A stretch of DNA of 64,000 bases from Cryptomeria japonica (taxonomy: Eukaryota > Streptophyta > Pinopsida > Cupressales > Cupressaceae). Where the stretch lies: assembly GCF_030272615.1 (NCBI RefSeq), contig NC_081412.1:101119796-101183795 (forward strand), in the 5' to 3' direction. The translations under genes were made by a program, and so were the position numbers. Under the pieces are notes generated by a model, which saw only the letters and a program-made list of their open reading frames with translations, was not told the DNA's origin and ran no database searches. Positions 44,171 through 55,827 of the stretch are shown piece after piece. Numbering within the stretch: the first letter of the stretch is position 1; each line of letters starts with the position of its first letter.

Positions 44171-45947
44171 ATGGATTCTCCATCACCAGCTTCTCCCTCA
44201 TTGACTCCTCCTCCCTTTTCATTTTTTGAGGATTACTTATTCTTTAAAGATGATGCAGATGATGGTCCACCATCCCCATCACCACCACCACCTGCAACTC
44301 AGCCTTTGCCCAAGTGGGCCCAGTTTATAGTTGATGTTGCTAGTTCTATGGTAGGTGATCCTTCTGACATGCGTCGTACTTGTGCACAAACATCGGGTTC
44401 TAGTCTTCTAAGTCATGCCATTTCAAATGATCCTGATAAATTTTCAAAGGCGGCAGGTCACCTAGAGTGGGATAGGGCCATGGATGAGGAGTATTCTTCT
44501 TTGACGAAGAATCATACTTGGGATCTTTGTACTCTTCTGAAAGGAAGAAAGTTGGTTTAGTGCAAGTGGGTGTAGCGTACCAAGTATGCTACAGATGGTT
44601 CTATTAATAAGTATAAGGATCTTTTTATTGCGAAGGGGTTTTCTCAGGTGGAGGGTATTGATTACTCCGAGACCTTTGCTCCTATCGCCAAGATGAATTC
44701 TATTTGCTTTGTACTTTCTCTTCCAACTTCACAAGGATGGACATTTTTTTTCAGATGGATATGAAGAGTGCCTTCTTGCATGGAGACCTTCATGAGGAGA
44801 TCCATATGGAGAAGCCTCAAGGATTTGTGCAGGATTCCTCTTTTGTTTGTAGACTTCAACGTTCATTATATGGTCTCAAACAAGCTCCTTGGGCCTGGTA
44901 TGAGAACATGGACTCTTTCTCTCCACACTCTTCACGCGTTGTTATTCTAATCCCACAATATATATTCAGCATCAAGGGGATGATATAGTTATCCTTGTGC
45001 TCTATGTTGATGATCTTATCATTACCGGTAGCTCATCCTCCTTGATTCAGGATATCCAGAGAGCCTTGATGGAGTAGTTTGAGATGACAGATCTTGGCCA
45101 TCTACACTATTTTTTGGGCCTATAGGTTATTCAGTCTTCCGATGGGATTTCCATACTTCAATAGAAACTTCATAGATTTGATATGCTTACTTGCAAGCAT
45201 GTACCCACACCTTTTCAATCAGGTGTTGTTTTGTTTGCCACTTGTTCTACACCTTTTGTGGATCCTACCTTATATAGGTAGTTGGTTGGCAGTTTGTTGT
45301 ACCTAGCACATTCTCGTTCGGATCTTTCCTTTGTGGTTGGTCTTGTCTCTAGCTTCTCCCATGATCCTCATGAGAGCCATTGGCAAGATACCAGATGTAT
45401 TTTGAGATACATTTGGGCCACTACATAGTTTGGCATTCACTATAATTTAGGATCCCCTCACATTGTTTGCTTCATTGACTCAGATTGGGTTGGTGATGCT
45501 CATGATTGGAAGTCTACTTCTCACTTTTTTTTTTGCCTTGGTTTTGGTCCTATCACATGGTCTTGCAAGAAGTAGTCTACTATTGCATTATCATCTACAA
45601 AGGTTGAGTACCGAGAAATGGTGTTAGCTAGTCAGGAGGTTTTATGGCTTTGACAGTTGATGAATGAGTTTAGGTTCCCTCCTAATAGTCTCACTATTCT
45701 TTGGTGTGACAATTAGAGTGCCATTCATATTTCCCACAACCCAGTGGAGCACCAGAGGACTAAACACATTGAGCTTCACATGCACTTCATCAGATGGTTG
45801 ATTCAGGATGACTTTCTCATCTTGGAGTACATTCCTACAGAGGAGCAAGTTGCTGACATCTTCACTAGACCTTTTGCATCTTCGCGCTACTTTTAGTTGT
45901 GCTCTATGCTTGGGGTGAAGGAAGTTGTCCTTGGGGGGTCTGATTGA
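44171..45947 (+). pseudogene. Copia-3 reverse transcriptase and RNase H
   Basis: A Pro/Ser-rich linker (44171-44340) leads to RT: WDRAMDEEYSSLTKNHTW, FAPIAKMNS, MKSAFLHGDLHEE, YGLKQAPWAWYE, then LYVDDLIITGS near 45005 (YVDD intact). RNase H reads FIDSDWVGDAHDWKSTS near 45475 and ends EEQVADIFTRPFA, with a final TGA at 45945-45947. Stops are mostly TAG, for example near 44560, 45075, 45122 and 45427. Confidence 0.85.
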
Positions 45948-46177
45948 GGCCTTACTTCCTTCATTTTTTTTTTAGCGTCCTTTTCCCATCTCTTTTTGGA
46001 GTAGAGTTTTTTCCCATGTGGTTTTCTCTATTTCTCCAGTTCATAGAGATTTGGTTGTGATTGGGTACCTCATCATGCCTTGTTGTTGGGACCCAAATTT
46101 GCCTTCTTCATGTAGTTGCTTTTTGCTTTCATGCATTTAGTTTTTTAGCTACTCCCTAAGTTCATCTTAAGGGGGTG

Positions 46178-46237
46178 TGTTAGAGTTATCTTGTATTTGC
46201 TAATAATTATTTATTTAATTATTAGTCTATTATACTC
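46178..46237 (+). repeat. Copia-3 3' LTR, first part
   Basis: Starts TGTTAGAGTTATCTTG after the polypurine tract and ends TATTATACTC, the target site of the inner element. Confidence 0.9.
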
Positions 46238-47073
46238 TATTAGGATTAATGACAGTCCCAAAGATACTGAGAGGAGGGGTGAATCAGTATCTAACCAGTT
46301 AGTAGAATATTTAAACTAATTAAGAACTTTGTATTCCAAAACAGTGTACTGGTAAATAAGAATTAATACAATAAAAAAGAACAATAAAGACAGCATAGAA
46401 AACACTCCATAACACTAGATGTTTAACGAGGAAACCCGATGTGGTAAAAACCTCAGTGGGATTTGTGACCCACAATATTCACTCACTAGCCAATGAATAA
46501 ATATTACTTACAATGAGGAGCCTACACATGCAGGAAGGCCAACTGCCTAGAGCTCACTATTCAATAAGAGTCACACTGACTACAAAAGTGGATTATGAAA
46601 TCCAATACAATGTACTACTTCAAATCAACATCAACTATGCCAGGTTTAGTACCGGTTTAAGCTCATTCTATAACCAAAACCTTAAACAAAATCTGCCTTA
46701 TGCATTCACATATATCATCCTTCCTTTCTCTTATTTTTCTATTCACTCATTCATTCTCATTACAAAATGATTTATAAGGTCTCATACATATATGAGTCTA
46801 TTACAACATACCATGTCGGATTTACAAAAGATAATTACATTTAAATACAATAAACAAAATTTTATTTCCTATCGGTTCGGGTGTCGGTATGCATTATTGC
46901 CGCTGTCAGTGAAGTGTCTGCCAATGTATGTAGATGTCTATGCTGGTTTTGGTAACTATCAGTGGCTTACCAGATTAATGCCAGAAGGTTGCCAGAAGGT
47001 TTCCAGAAGGTTGCTAGAAGGTTACCATCAATGACAACACCAACTATTCTCATAAGAGTGTAGAATGCCAACA
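46238..47073 (-). repeat. 3' LTR of the pol-less element
   Basis: It starts TATTAGGATTAATGACAG, where the right LTR has TGTTAGGATTAATTACAG, so the terminal TG is now TA. It ends GTGTAGAATGCCAACA. It contains the shared module at 46420-46475 in a shorter form (GAGGAAACCCGATGTGG). Confidence 0.9.
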
Positions 47074-47342
47074 ATCTCCCCCTTTGGCATTGATGACAAC
47101 ACTCATGAGAAAAATCCAAAAATTGTTCCAAAACTGAAGTCCAAAAAGTTACCAAAAAGATGTGCTCCCTCTGAGAAAATGATCTCCTCTGAATAATCAT
47201 TTTTCTCTCTCCACTACTCCCCCTTTGACATCAATGACAAAGGTTGTCAAAAATTGTCAGACGAGTGCAAAAAATTTCACCTCAAAGTTTGTAACCGGTT
47301 GGTTACAATCTAAAATATATCTGCCAAAACCAAATTAAGACT
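47074..47342 (-). other. 3' spacer of the pol-less element with two polypurine tracts
   Basis: On the minus strand TCATCAATGCCAAAGGGGGA lies against the LTR (47074-47096), and a near copy, GTCATTGATGTCAAAGGGGG, lies about 140 bp upstream (47213-47237). Duplicated tracts of this form are the Sirevirus arrangement also seen in Copia-1 and Copia-2. Confidence 0.75.
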
Positions 47343-50300
47343 CTACATGAATTTATTGTTGTCATTTAGGGTTGCCTCAGTCTGTTGGATCGTGCTGGTG
47401 AGATGATGCATGTGCTCTTCTGATGATCTTTCTCCTTGAAGTAATGCCTTAGAGATTTCATTTCTCAGAGAGATAAGGTTGTCCAACTTCAGACCAAGTT
47501 TATATTTAAGCTCTCTAGCATTTTCCTTAATCCTTGCCTTCTCTTTCTCAAATTTCTCCTCAAAACCTGCTATTTCCTGCTCAATAAGTGACATGGGTTC
47601 GGATGAACCAATTATGTTATCATCTATGCCATCTATTTCTTTCTGTACTCTGCTTATCTCCTTTTCTATGTCCTATGTCAAAAGATGTGGTTTGCATGTT
47701 TCTCTGTACAACTCTTTATATTCCAAAATTGTAGTGTTCAGTGTTGGTAATAGTGTATTTATGTGTTCTATGCACTTCTTTATTGTGTCCTCAAAGAATT
47801 TATTTTTCTCCTTTTCAACTTTCTCTTTGAAGGTGTCCTTATTCACCTTATCAACCGTTATTACATTGTCAACAATAAATTTGGACAATGTGTCCAATTT
47901 ACCTAAAGAGTCCTTTACATGATCTATATTACATTTCGGTGCAATGAACTTAAGAATTGGTATGGTGTCATAAATTGCTTTGTAAGCCAATGCATTATAG
48001 TTTGTTATCTTCTTGATTGAATCTAAAAGTACTTCAGTAACATTAGTAGGTCTGAATTCACTTGATGAAGTGCCGGATGTTTGACCAACTACCTTAATTA
48101 CCTTTGTGCTTCCAAAAATTGTAACCATTTTTCTTATGTTAACCTCTGGTGGATCACTCTGAGTTTGCATTTCAACCAGTAAAGGTTTGTCTGATTGTTT
48201 ATGTATCTCAGTGATTGTCGGTTTCTCTGCTTCAATGTGTACCTCTACCTCTGTAGGTTTCTCTGTATTCTCAATTGTCGATATCTCAATCAAAGTAGGT
48301 TTCTCTGTTCCAACATCTATACCTTTAGTATTCTTCCCAATATCCAATGGTTTCTCTATTTTTATTGTTTGCTCAGTTTGTAATGATTATTCTATTTGGA
48401 TCTCAACCTCAACAGTCTCTACTGGTTTTTCAGCAATGTTTCCACTATCAACAATATCATCCTTAACCTCTGTAGAGTCCTTATCCACAAGAATATTCAC
48501 TTCCTGAGTGTCCATATTCATGGTGAATATTATTTTAGATTCAAGATTAGTGTGTGTGATACCTTCACTGTCAGTACTCAATGGATCATTAGTATGTACC
48601 AGTGCAGTATCCAAAGGTTGTGGCAAGTTGTCAGTTATCTTGATGTTCGATATTCCACCAATATTTCATTTTCCTTTGTCCTTATCCTTCTAATATACTT
48701 TGAATGTTTTCTTTGGCCTATTCAATTCCTCTTGTTTTTCCTTTTCCACAAAAAATATGTCCCATTTATCAGCAGTCTCCTCTACAATCTCATTTACTCT
48801 ACTTGCCATCAAACTTACTTGCCAATGACCACTAGCAAAAATGGATCTGTTAGCTTCACAAATCAGGTCATCAATTTCCTCTTTTGAGTTAACCAGATGT
48901 ACAACTAGAAGTATTTCAACTTTAATTTTATCGTCCAATTCCATCACTGCAATCCTCTTTGCATCTAATCTCCTATATAGTTCATTAGGCAAGTCATCCA
49001 CAACTTCAATTAAAAATTTCTTGTATATATCCAGATGTAAAATTATACTGTTTTCAATGCTTTCCTTATCTGAATCCTTGAATGTGTTATACATTTTACT
49101 CACATTAGCCAAATTAATATCATCAGTTATTTCATTTAATAAATCATCTAATGAAGGTATAACCAGTTTCTCTTTCTTCTTGGGAGTTAGTTTCTTAGTC
49201 GGTTGCCTTACTGCATGTTGTTTCTTCCTTAAAGTTCTTGTTCTTTTGGGTGGTGAAGGAGAGGGTACCGGTGAAGGTTTTCTTTTCCTATCAACTCTTT
49301 TGAATTCAAATGGTATCTCACTATCAGAAGATGTGCCAACCAGTGAAATGTGTGCCTCCGGTTGCATTCCTTCTAGCTCACTAGCCATTATACCAGTAAT
49401 GTTCATAACATTTTCTTTGACTTCCTTTACCTACTTTGATGCATCCCTAATATAATTTTCTCTTTTCTTCCTTTGCTTCATTGTTTGTACACCACTCTCA
49501 ATAGTTTCAACACCACCAAAAATGTTTTCTGTTGGTTCTCTAGGTGCATCTAACAAAGCTTTTGCATAGGTCTCAACAATGTCTAGATCTACCTCATAAC
49601 CCATTTCAGTTACCCAGATAGTTTGAGGAAGTACAACTTCCATCCATGTCTCATCCTTCTTTATTACAAAATAGATGTCTTTGTTATATTTGTCCACTAC
49701 ACTCTGTGGTAGTCTTTCTCTGGTTTTCATTTTAGCTTGAAAAGCTTTAAAGTAATTAGTTATGTTGTTATCCTTTGCAGTTCCCATGCTGGTGAAAGCT
49801 TCTTGTAATTGTTTTCCTACCAATATGTCATATCCAAAGTCTTTTGGTCCTCTACCGGGAGTCTCCTTAGTGAAATACAACATTAAGCATACTAAAAGAT
49901 TACCAAAGAGAAATATCCCTTTCTTATCTCCTTTAATCTTTTTCAAATTATCAATGAGTTCATCTTTCAACCATTCACACACATCAATCATTGCATTTTT
50001 GTTGACCATTTCATAAGCACTATTAATGCAAAGACTAGAAACTGAATTAAGTCTATTTGCATGTGTGGTCTTGTAACCCAATACCATACTTATGAATCTC
50101 ACATTGATGTCTTTGATGGCATTCACTCTTAGAGATCTACTATCTGACGTTGCTCCGGTTAGGGTCATTACTTTGTTTTTAAGAACTTTCTTTGTTTTGT
50201 TTGGTCTACCACCGGTTGAGGGTAAACCAGTTACTGTCCTAACTGCTTGTCAGGTCAATTTGTAGACAGAGTCCAACAATAGAAATTCTCCATGTGCCCT

Positions 50301-50651
50301 ATTTAGGACAATTCTCACCACTTCTTCCAGAAATTCAGGGATATTCAATATTTCCACCAAACCTAAAGTCTCCACAATCTTGTGCTCGGGTTTAACAATG
50401 CCATTTTCATCACAAATTACTATTTTAAACATTTTCAACAATTCCTCAGAACCTAATTCTTCAATGTTACAATGAATATATATCTTAGGGTCTTCAACAT
50501 AAGCTACACCTTTAGGAATTTTTGAAAATTCCCCTATGGAATTATCTTGCTTAGCTACTTTAGGAATAATTTTGAACACGGGCCTAGGGCATTTTACATT
50601 TTCCATGATAGTAGGGTTTGCAATAAATTCGGGAGAAGAAGAAGAGACCAT
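47343..50651 (-). pseudogene. Unrecognised ~1,100-residue retroelement protein (ORF2), one frame, six stops
   Basis: From ATG at 50651 to the stop at 47343-47345 all open segments lie in one frame with no frameshift: 1,103 codons. Premature stops are at 50250 (TGA), 49431 (TAG), 48690 (TAG), about 48657 (TGA), 48387 (TAA) and 47673 (TAG). The N-terminal 420 residues look globular and mostly helical (YVEDPKIYIHCNIEELG, INVRFISMVLGY, KKGIFLFGNLLVCLMLYF). A Lys/Arg-rich patch follows near residues 440-470 (KRTRTLRKK), then a helical stretch, a Glu/Thr/Ile/Pro-rich low-complexity region (48600-48150) and a C-terminal coiled coil (EQEIAGFEEKFEKEKARIKE). No enzyme motif is seen. The position fits a Sirevirus extra or env-like ORF, but one directly after gag and replacing pol is unusual. 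A separate host-gene capture cannot be excluded. Confidence 0.75.
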
Positions 50652-50894
50652 TGAAAAATACCTTTAGCTGCCTGAAAATATCTGAATGCTTGAAAGAAAT
50701 CACTTCACACCTTCGCCTTGAATGCAATCTCCTGCCAGCGGAGTATTACTCTATTCTACCAATGAAGAAATAGTCTTATCAACATTCTGATCTCTCTTTC
50801 TAAACCATTGTTTTGAGAATTATTTCTTTACCTCATCTACCTTTTCTTTGCCTTTCAAAATGGGTCCTTTATTACTTGCTGGTGAAGTCTTGCT

Positions 50895-51851
50895 TCTAGA
50901 GAATTTTGCAATATGTCCAATCTTGTTACAAGCATAGCACATCACATTATTCTTCTGAATAGCCTTTCCATATCCTATGTCGGTTTGTGTTCTTCATTGA
51001 TTAGATAAGTACCCAAATCTTCCACAAACATAATATCTCATAGTCATTCTCCAGTTTTTTGAATTATGACCAACTTTGTTGCATTTGGAACATTGACCGA
51101 TGGGTGCATTAATATTCTGATTGTTTCTAGATCTACATTGATTTTCTCTATGACCATACTTGTTATAGTTAAAGCATTTCCCATTTAATTTATAAGCACT
51201 AGGTTGTCTTACCAGTTTGTTGTGATCATGATTGTTTGCAGTACCAAAACTTTCTCCAACTTCAAATCCAAGTCCATTAGTATCTCCATTAGATTTCTTA
51301 CTTTTTAGCATATCATCAAGTTCCTCTGAACTTTTCTTGAATTTCTCTTTATGTTGATTTGCAGTAGCCAACTCATTTTCCAGAATTCCCTTTTGTCTCA
51401 TAAGTTTAGTTTTATCATGTTGCATGTGAATTAGGTCTATCTTCAACATATCATTTTCATGCCTGAGTCTTAGATTTTCATTTCTAGCATCATTGAGTCT
51501 CCTAGTCAAGTCTTCTTCATTCTTCTTTTTGTCTTCAATGTCTTTACAAAACCTCACAGTCATATCTTTCATTTCATTCTTCATAGTATTGTTTTCTTGT
51601 CTCAACTTGTTCACAAGTTCATTAAGAGTTTCCTTTTCATTATTATCACTCTGCATCTTCTCATGAAGTTCTTTTTTTTTATTTTGAGCTATAGTAAGAT
51701 TCTCCTGAAGTCCTTGAATGAATTCCTGTGCAGTCCTCAGATCATCTTCAAGTTTGATATTCTTCAACTTTTTTGCATCATAATGTACAAGAGCTCCTTC
51801 CAATTGTTTTCTTAAGTTCTCCGTCAGTACCAGTGTCAGAATCTTCTTCAA
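50895..51851 (-). pseudogene. Gag remnant: coiled coil plus four damaged zinc knuckles
   Basis: The open segment 51851-50994 has a coiled coil over residues 5-185, then CFNYNKYGHRENQC (226-239; second Cys is Tyr), CSKCNKVGHNSKNW (254-267; last Cys is Trp) and YYVCGRFGYLSNQ (273-285; first Cys and His are Tyr). After a stop, a fourth near 50940-50905 reads CYACNKIGHIAKFS (last Cys is Ser). So all four lack a zinc ligand. The segment starts only about 25 bp from the primer site, with no leader or Gag N-terminus, suggesting an internal deletion. Coiled-coil plus knuckles is typical of Sirevirus Gag. Confidence 0.8.
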
Positions 51852-51874
51852 GTTAGTAGGCTTTTGAAAATAGA

Positions 51875-51895
51875 GGACCAGGCTCTGGCACCAAT
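51875..51895 (-). promoter_or_regulatory. Primer-binding site of the pol-less element
   Basis: The reverse complement begins TTGGTGCCAGAGCCTGGTCC, close to the initiator Met-tRNA site TGGTATCAGAGCCAGGTT, and abuts the right LTR. It supports the minus orientation. Confidence 0.8.
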
Positions 51896-52711
51896 TGTTA
51901 GGATTAATTACAGTCCCAAAGATACTGAGAGGGGGGGCAAATCAGTATCTAACCGATTAGCAGAATATTTAAACTTATTAAGAACTTTGCATTCCAAAAC
52001 AGTGACCCGGTAAATAAGAATTAATGCAGTAAACATGAACAATAAAGAGAACATAGAAAAAACACCATAACACCAGATGTTTAACGAGGAAACCCAGTGT
52101 GGGAAAAACCTCGGTGGGATTTGTGACCCACAATATTCATTCACTAGCCAATGAATAAATATTACTTACAATGAGGGGCTTGCACACGTAGGAAGGCCAA
52201 CTGCCTAGAGCTCACTACTCAATAAGAGTCACACTGACTACAAAAGTGGATTATGAAATCCAATACAATGTACTGCTTCAAATCAACATCAACTATGCCA
52301 GGTTTAGTACCGGTTTAAGCTCATTCTATAACCAAAACCTTAAAAAAAATCTTCCTTATGCATTCACATATATCATCCTTTCATTCTCTTATTTTTCTAT
52401 TCGCTCATTCATTCTCTCATTACAAAATGATTTACAAGGTCTGATACATATATGAGTCTATTACAACATACCATGTTGGCTTTACAAAAGATAATTACAT
52501 TTAAATAAAATAAACAAAAGTTTATTTCCTATCCAATGGGGTGCTGGTATGCATTATCGCTGCTGCTGGTGAAGTGCCTGTCGGTGTATGTAGATGTCTA
52601 TGCTAGTGCCGGTAACTGGTGGTGGCTTAACAGATGAATGCCAGAATGTTGCCAGAAGGTTGCCATCAATGAAAATACCAACTATTCTCATAAGAGTGTA
52701 GAATGCCAACA
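51896..52711 (-). repeat. 5' LTR of the pol-less element
   Basis: It starts TGTTAGGATTAATTAC and ends GTGTAGAATGCCAACA. It is about 20 bp shorter than the left LTR, with a missing repeat of the GCCAGAAGGTT series near 52650. The two are very similar otherwise. Confidence 0.9.
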
Positions 52712-52716
52712 TACTC

Positions 52717-52982
52717 TACTCTTAAGCTAAACTTAGGCATTTAATAATATGGTAGGTATTTAATGATTATTCTAATTATTAAATAGACTTTATCCCTTTA
52801 GGGTTTCATATTCTCCTTTCATAAGGATTGTATTGTAATTTTCTATTTTATTCCCTCTCTAAATGATAATCTTTTTCTTCAGAGCCATTATTATTTTTAT
52901 GTTCCCAATCTTCTCTTGTGACAGGTATTTTTCTTGCAGGTGCTCTTGGGATCTCGGAAGTTGTATTTTCTCAACTTCTTCA
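52717..52982 (+). repeat. Copia-3 3' LTR, second part
   Basis: Continues TACTCTTAAGCTAAACTTAGG and ends CTCAACTTCTTCA as in the 5' LTR. Small indels near 52765 and 52810 distinguish the two LTRs. Confidence 0.9.
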
Positions 52983-52987
52983 TATTT

Positions 52988-55690
52988 CAAAATGGAACAT
53001 TTTGATTGGTTGAGAATGTGGTGAGGGTTTTTATTTTTCATGGTTTTTTATTTTCACGCCTATGATGGTTCACCGGTTACTTTGTCTTGAATGTTTTTGC
53101 AACTTTTCTTCTTGGCTCTTGGATTTGGGGATTTTGGTTTTGTTGGAGCTTTCTCGAAGGATTATGGGTTCTTTATCAAATTCCTTCCATCACACAAGGT
53201 GCAAGTTGGAGCCTTTTACTCTTGTTTTAGTTTTCAGATTTCCAAGATTGTTTGCTCTGTGTATGCATTGTTTGGGGATCTGAAAATGACATTTTCTCTC
53301 TTTCATTTGGTTTTGATATAGTTTAAGAGAAATCAATGGGTGTTTGGTTATGTTGCTTGTTTTGGATTTGGGGAAAATACTGTTTATGAGCATTGCCATG
53401 AATGCATGACCTATGTACTTTATTTTCTCTCTTGGGTTTATTTGCACATTATTATATTTGGTTCTTATTTCCTTGGATATCAAATCTCCTTGTTGTGAGT
53501 TTCCTTGTGTATTTGTGATTTTGGGTGAGGTTGGAGCTTCCTACGAGTACACATAATCTCTTTCCCTTCATCTTGAATGGATTATCTGATGTATTGAAAT
53601 GATTATTCTATGTTTTGATGAAGTCTTAAGTTTGTAAAGGATATTGTAGGCTTTTGTGAAAGTTTTATGTTAGATTTTTGAGTTTTGGATAGCCTTTTTG
53701 TGTATGATCTGGAAAGAGTTATTGTGCATAAGTTAGTGATATGTTTTTGGTAAGATATAAAGCCTTGATTTTTGCTGTTTCAATTGATTTTCATCCTCTG
53801 GAAAGTATTTTCTATCCATTTCTAGTGATATTAGTTTCGTCATTTTACCCTATTTGTGTATTTTGCATTTTGGACTCCGTACTTAGCTATTTTCTGCAAT
53901 TTTTGGTCGCTATGACAAATGCACCACATAAATAAACATATGCACCACAAGAATGAATAAATACACCATAAGATTATACAACTATGCCACTTTAGGGTGC
54001 AAATGCACCACTTAAGTGGACAAATGTGCCAATCTCCAATATTTTAGGGTTTTGGTCTAGTTTGCAATTTGTTTGATATTTGCTCAATTTGGACTAGCAC
54101 CAGAGGCATTTTGATGGCTTGATTGATATTTTCTAGTGTTGGTTGATTGGTTTTTATGATCTCTTATGGTTTTCATTTTATTTTGTAGTCATTTTACAAT
54201 TGTTGTTTGGATAGGCTCTCTTTCATGTTGAAGCACCATGAAAGAAGAGTGTTGAAATTGTGATTCTTGAGCCAACAAGTGAAAGGCCTTTCTATGACTA
54301 TATCTATTATTAATGCCAGGTTTGATGGCCCTTGATGTATTTGGTTTTCCAAGAGGCTCTTTCGGTTTTTATTTTGGTTTTATTCTCCTATCGCCATTTG
54401 TATGTTCTTAAACATGGATGAAAGTTATTGGCTGCATATTGTTGATTATGGTTTTCAGATTTGCATTTTAATTCTGGAGCCTCTTATGGATTATTATTGT
54501 TGGTTCCATGTTAGGGGGAGTGGGCTTCCTTGTGATGATTAGGGTCATGATAGATAGGCTTGCTTGAAGTCTAGGTCATCATGGCACATTGGGAGTTTAT
54601 CATGATTTATAAACAAGTGGTAACCTAATGAATTTATGGGCTGGGTAGTTAGATTCATTAATTAAGATAAAATTGATGTGATCCTCATGACTTGATCCTA
54701 GGGAGGATGTTTTAGGATATGCATGAGAAGTCCATTGAGATGGCAAGTCAATCTCCCTTGATCTCTCATAGGTTGAGATGGATCCACATGTCCATCAGGC
54801 TAGTGCCTTATGTTGTGTTTGAGGATGGCATGTGATGACACTCCACCCCTACATGTGTTCCTTTGATGATTTATGATTATGGATAATTGGTTGCATTTAT
54901 GCCTTGATGAATTGGAAGTCTTTGAGAGTTTATTCTCATTGTGTTATGATTGGTCCTTGCATGAGAATTCTTGTGTGTTTTAGTTTCTTTGGTTATTAGT
55001 GCCAACTTAGGTTTAGAGTGTGTGTTGGGACCTTGTTTCATCTCCTAGCATGGGGGGTGGTTCCTTTGGGTCCACATGGTTGGGCAGTTGGTGCTTTTTA
55101 GCCATTGGGATGTTCTCTTGGATTTCGTCATGCGTGGATGTGGATTCTTCTTCTTGATGGTATTACAAATGTACCTTGTAGAATATTTATGTAATGGATA
55201 AGATGGATTCATGTAATGTAATATCTTGTATGTAGTAGTTGGAATCATGTATTAGGGAGAGCTATGCTCTTCATGTACTTAATGTAATTATATTTGTGAG
55301 TAGTTTGGAAATGAAACTAGGATTATATCATAAATTGTAATAGGGCTATATGTTGTAACATATTGTATTAGTATAATGGAAGGAAATGACTTTATGTACA
55401 TGGAATTGTAATGGTTTATACTTGAAATAAAAATGGATCGCATTATAGTATAACTGTCTTAGATGAAATCAGGGAAAACTTTAAGAAACCCCTCCCTTGG
55501 ACAAGGTGTAAAAACCTAGTGAAAGTTGTATAATTCCGAAGAAAATTTTAATTTTACTAGCAAATTTTTGTGGTTTACAGAGAAAAATAATAATCTCCAT
55601 TGGCGAATTAGCCATGACCGCTCAAAGTTTGTGAAAAATCCTGGCAAATTGTACTATTTTTAAAACCCAAAAAATAACTGCATGAGAAAA
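52988..55690. other. Unassigned gene-free sequence
   Basis: AT-rich with no convincing coding signature on either strand. It may be old non-coding or LTR sequence: 54540-54850 and 55010-55440 have a regulatory or LTR look, and an AATAAAA word lies at 55424-55430. I found no partner repeat or TSD. Confidence 0.5.
53909..54030. repeat. Degenerate short tandem repeat (ATGCACCAC words)
   Basis: AAATGCACCAC-type words recur about every 22-30 bp (53918, 53940, 53964 as ATACACCAT, then ATGCCAC, 54002, 54026 as ATGTGCC). A weak, decayed minisatellite. Confidence 0.5.
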
Positions 55691-55714
55691 TTGTAATGTT
55701 TTTAAAACTAGAAA

Positions 55715-55827
55715 AATATTTGCATTGGCAATTTCAACCTATTTTCAAACCATAAAAATAAAATATTGACGATTTCAAGCTATTTTCAAACCATAAATTT
55801 TTTTTTTTGGTGATTTCATGCTATTTT
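55715..55827. repeat. Short tandem repeat, left part
   Basis: A unit of about 48 bp, reading roughly GATTTCAAGCTATTTTCAAACCATAAAAATAAAATATTG, is repeated. The array is interrupted at 55827 by a solo LTR and resumes at 57431. Confidence 0.75.

Larger units (their letters stand above)
46238..52711 (-). mobile_element. Pol-less Sirevirus-like LTR element carrying a 1,100-codon unknown ORF, TSD TACTC
   Basis: The LTRs are 46238-47073 (3') and 51896-52711 (5'). The flanks are TACTC at 46233-46237 and TACTC at 52712-52716, a perfect TSD. A primer site at 51875-51895, two purine tracts inside the left LTR and a Gag-like coiled-coil/zinc-knuckle ORF are present. No RT, RNase H, integrase or protease motif is visible in any frame of the 4.8-kb interior. 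Instead one unknown frame fills 47343-50651. It is therefore non-autonomous, probably mobilised by Sirevirus relatives such as Copia-1 and Copia-2. Confidence 0.9.
40562..52982 (+). mobile_element. Copia-3: Ty1/copia element whose 3' LTR holds a second element
   Basis: The 5' LTR is 40562-40883, the primer site TGGTATCAAAGC at 40884-40895 and the decayed gag-pol at 41972-45947. The polypurine tract CTTAAGGGGG is at about 46166-46175, and the 3' LTR is 46178-46237 plus 52717-52982. The flanks TATTC (40557-40561) and TATTT (52983-52987) match at four of five bases. Without the nested element it is about 5.9 kb. It is heavily mutated and inactive. Confidence 0.9.

Noticed and set aside
47479-49455. 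Plus-strand ORFs of 100-200 residues opposite ORF2
   Set aside because: They are antisense shadows of the ORF2 frame, Ser/Phe-rich as expected from the complement of Glu/Lys-rich coding sequence.
47343-50651. ORF2 as a retroviral-type envelope
   Set aside because: No signal peptide at the start, and only one modest hydrophobic helix, which fits a buried helix at least as well as a membrane segment.
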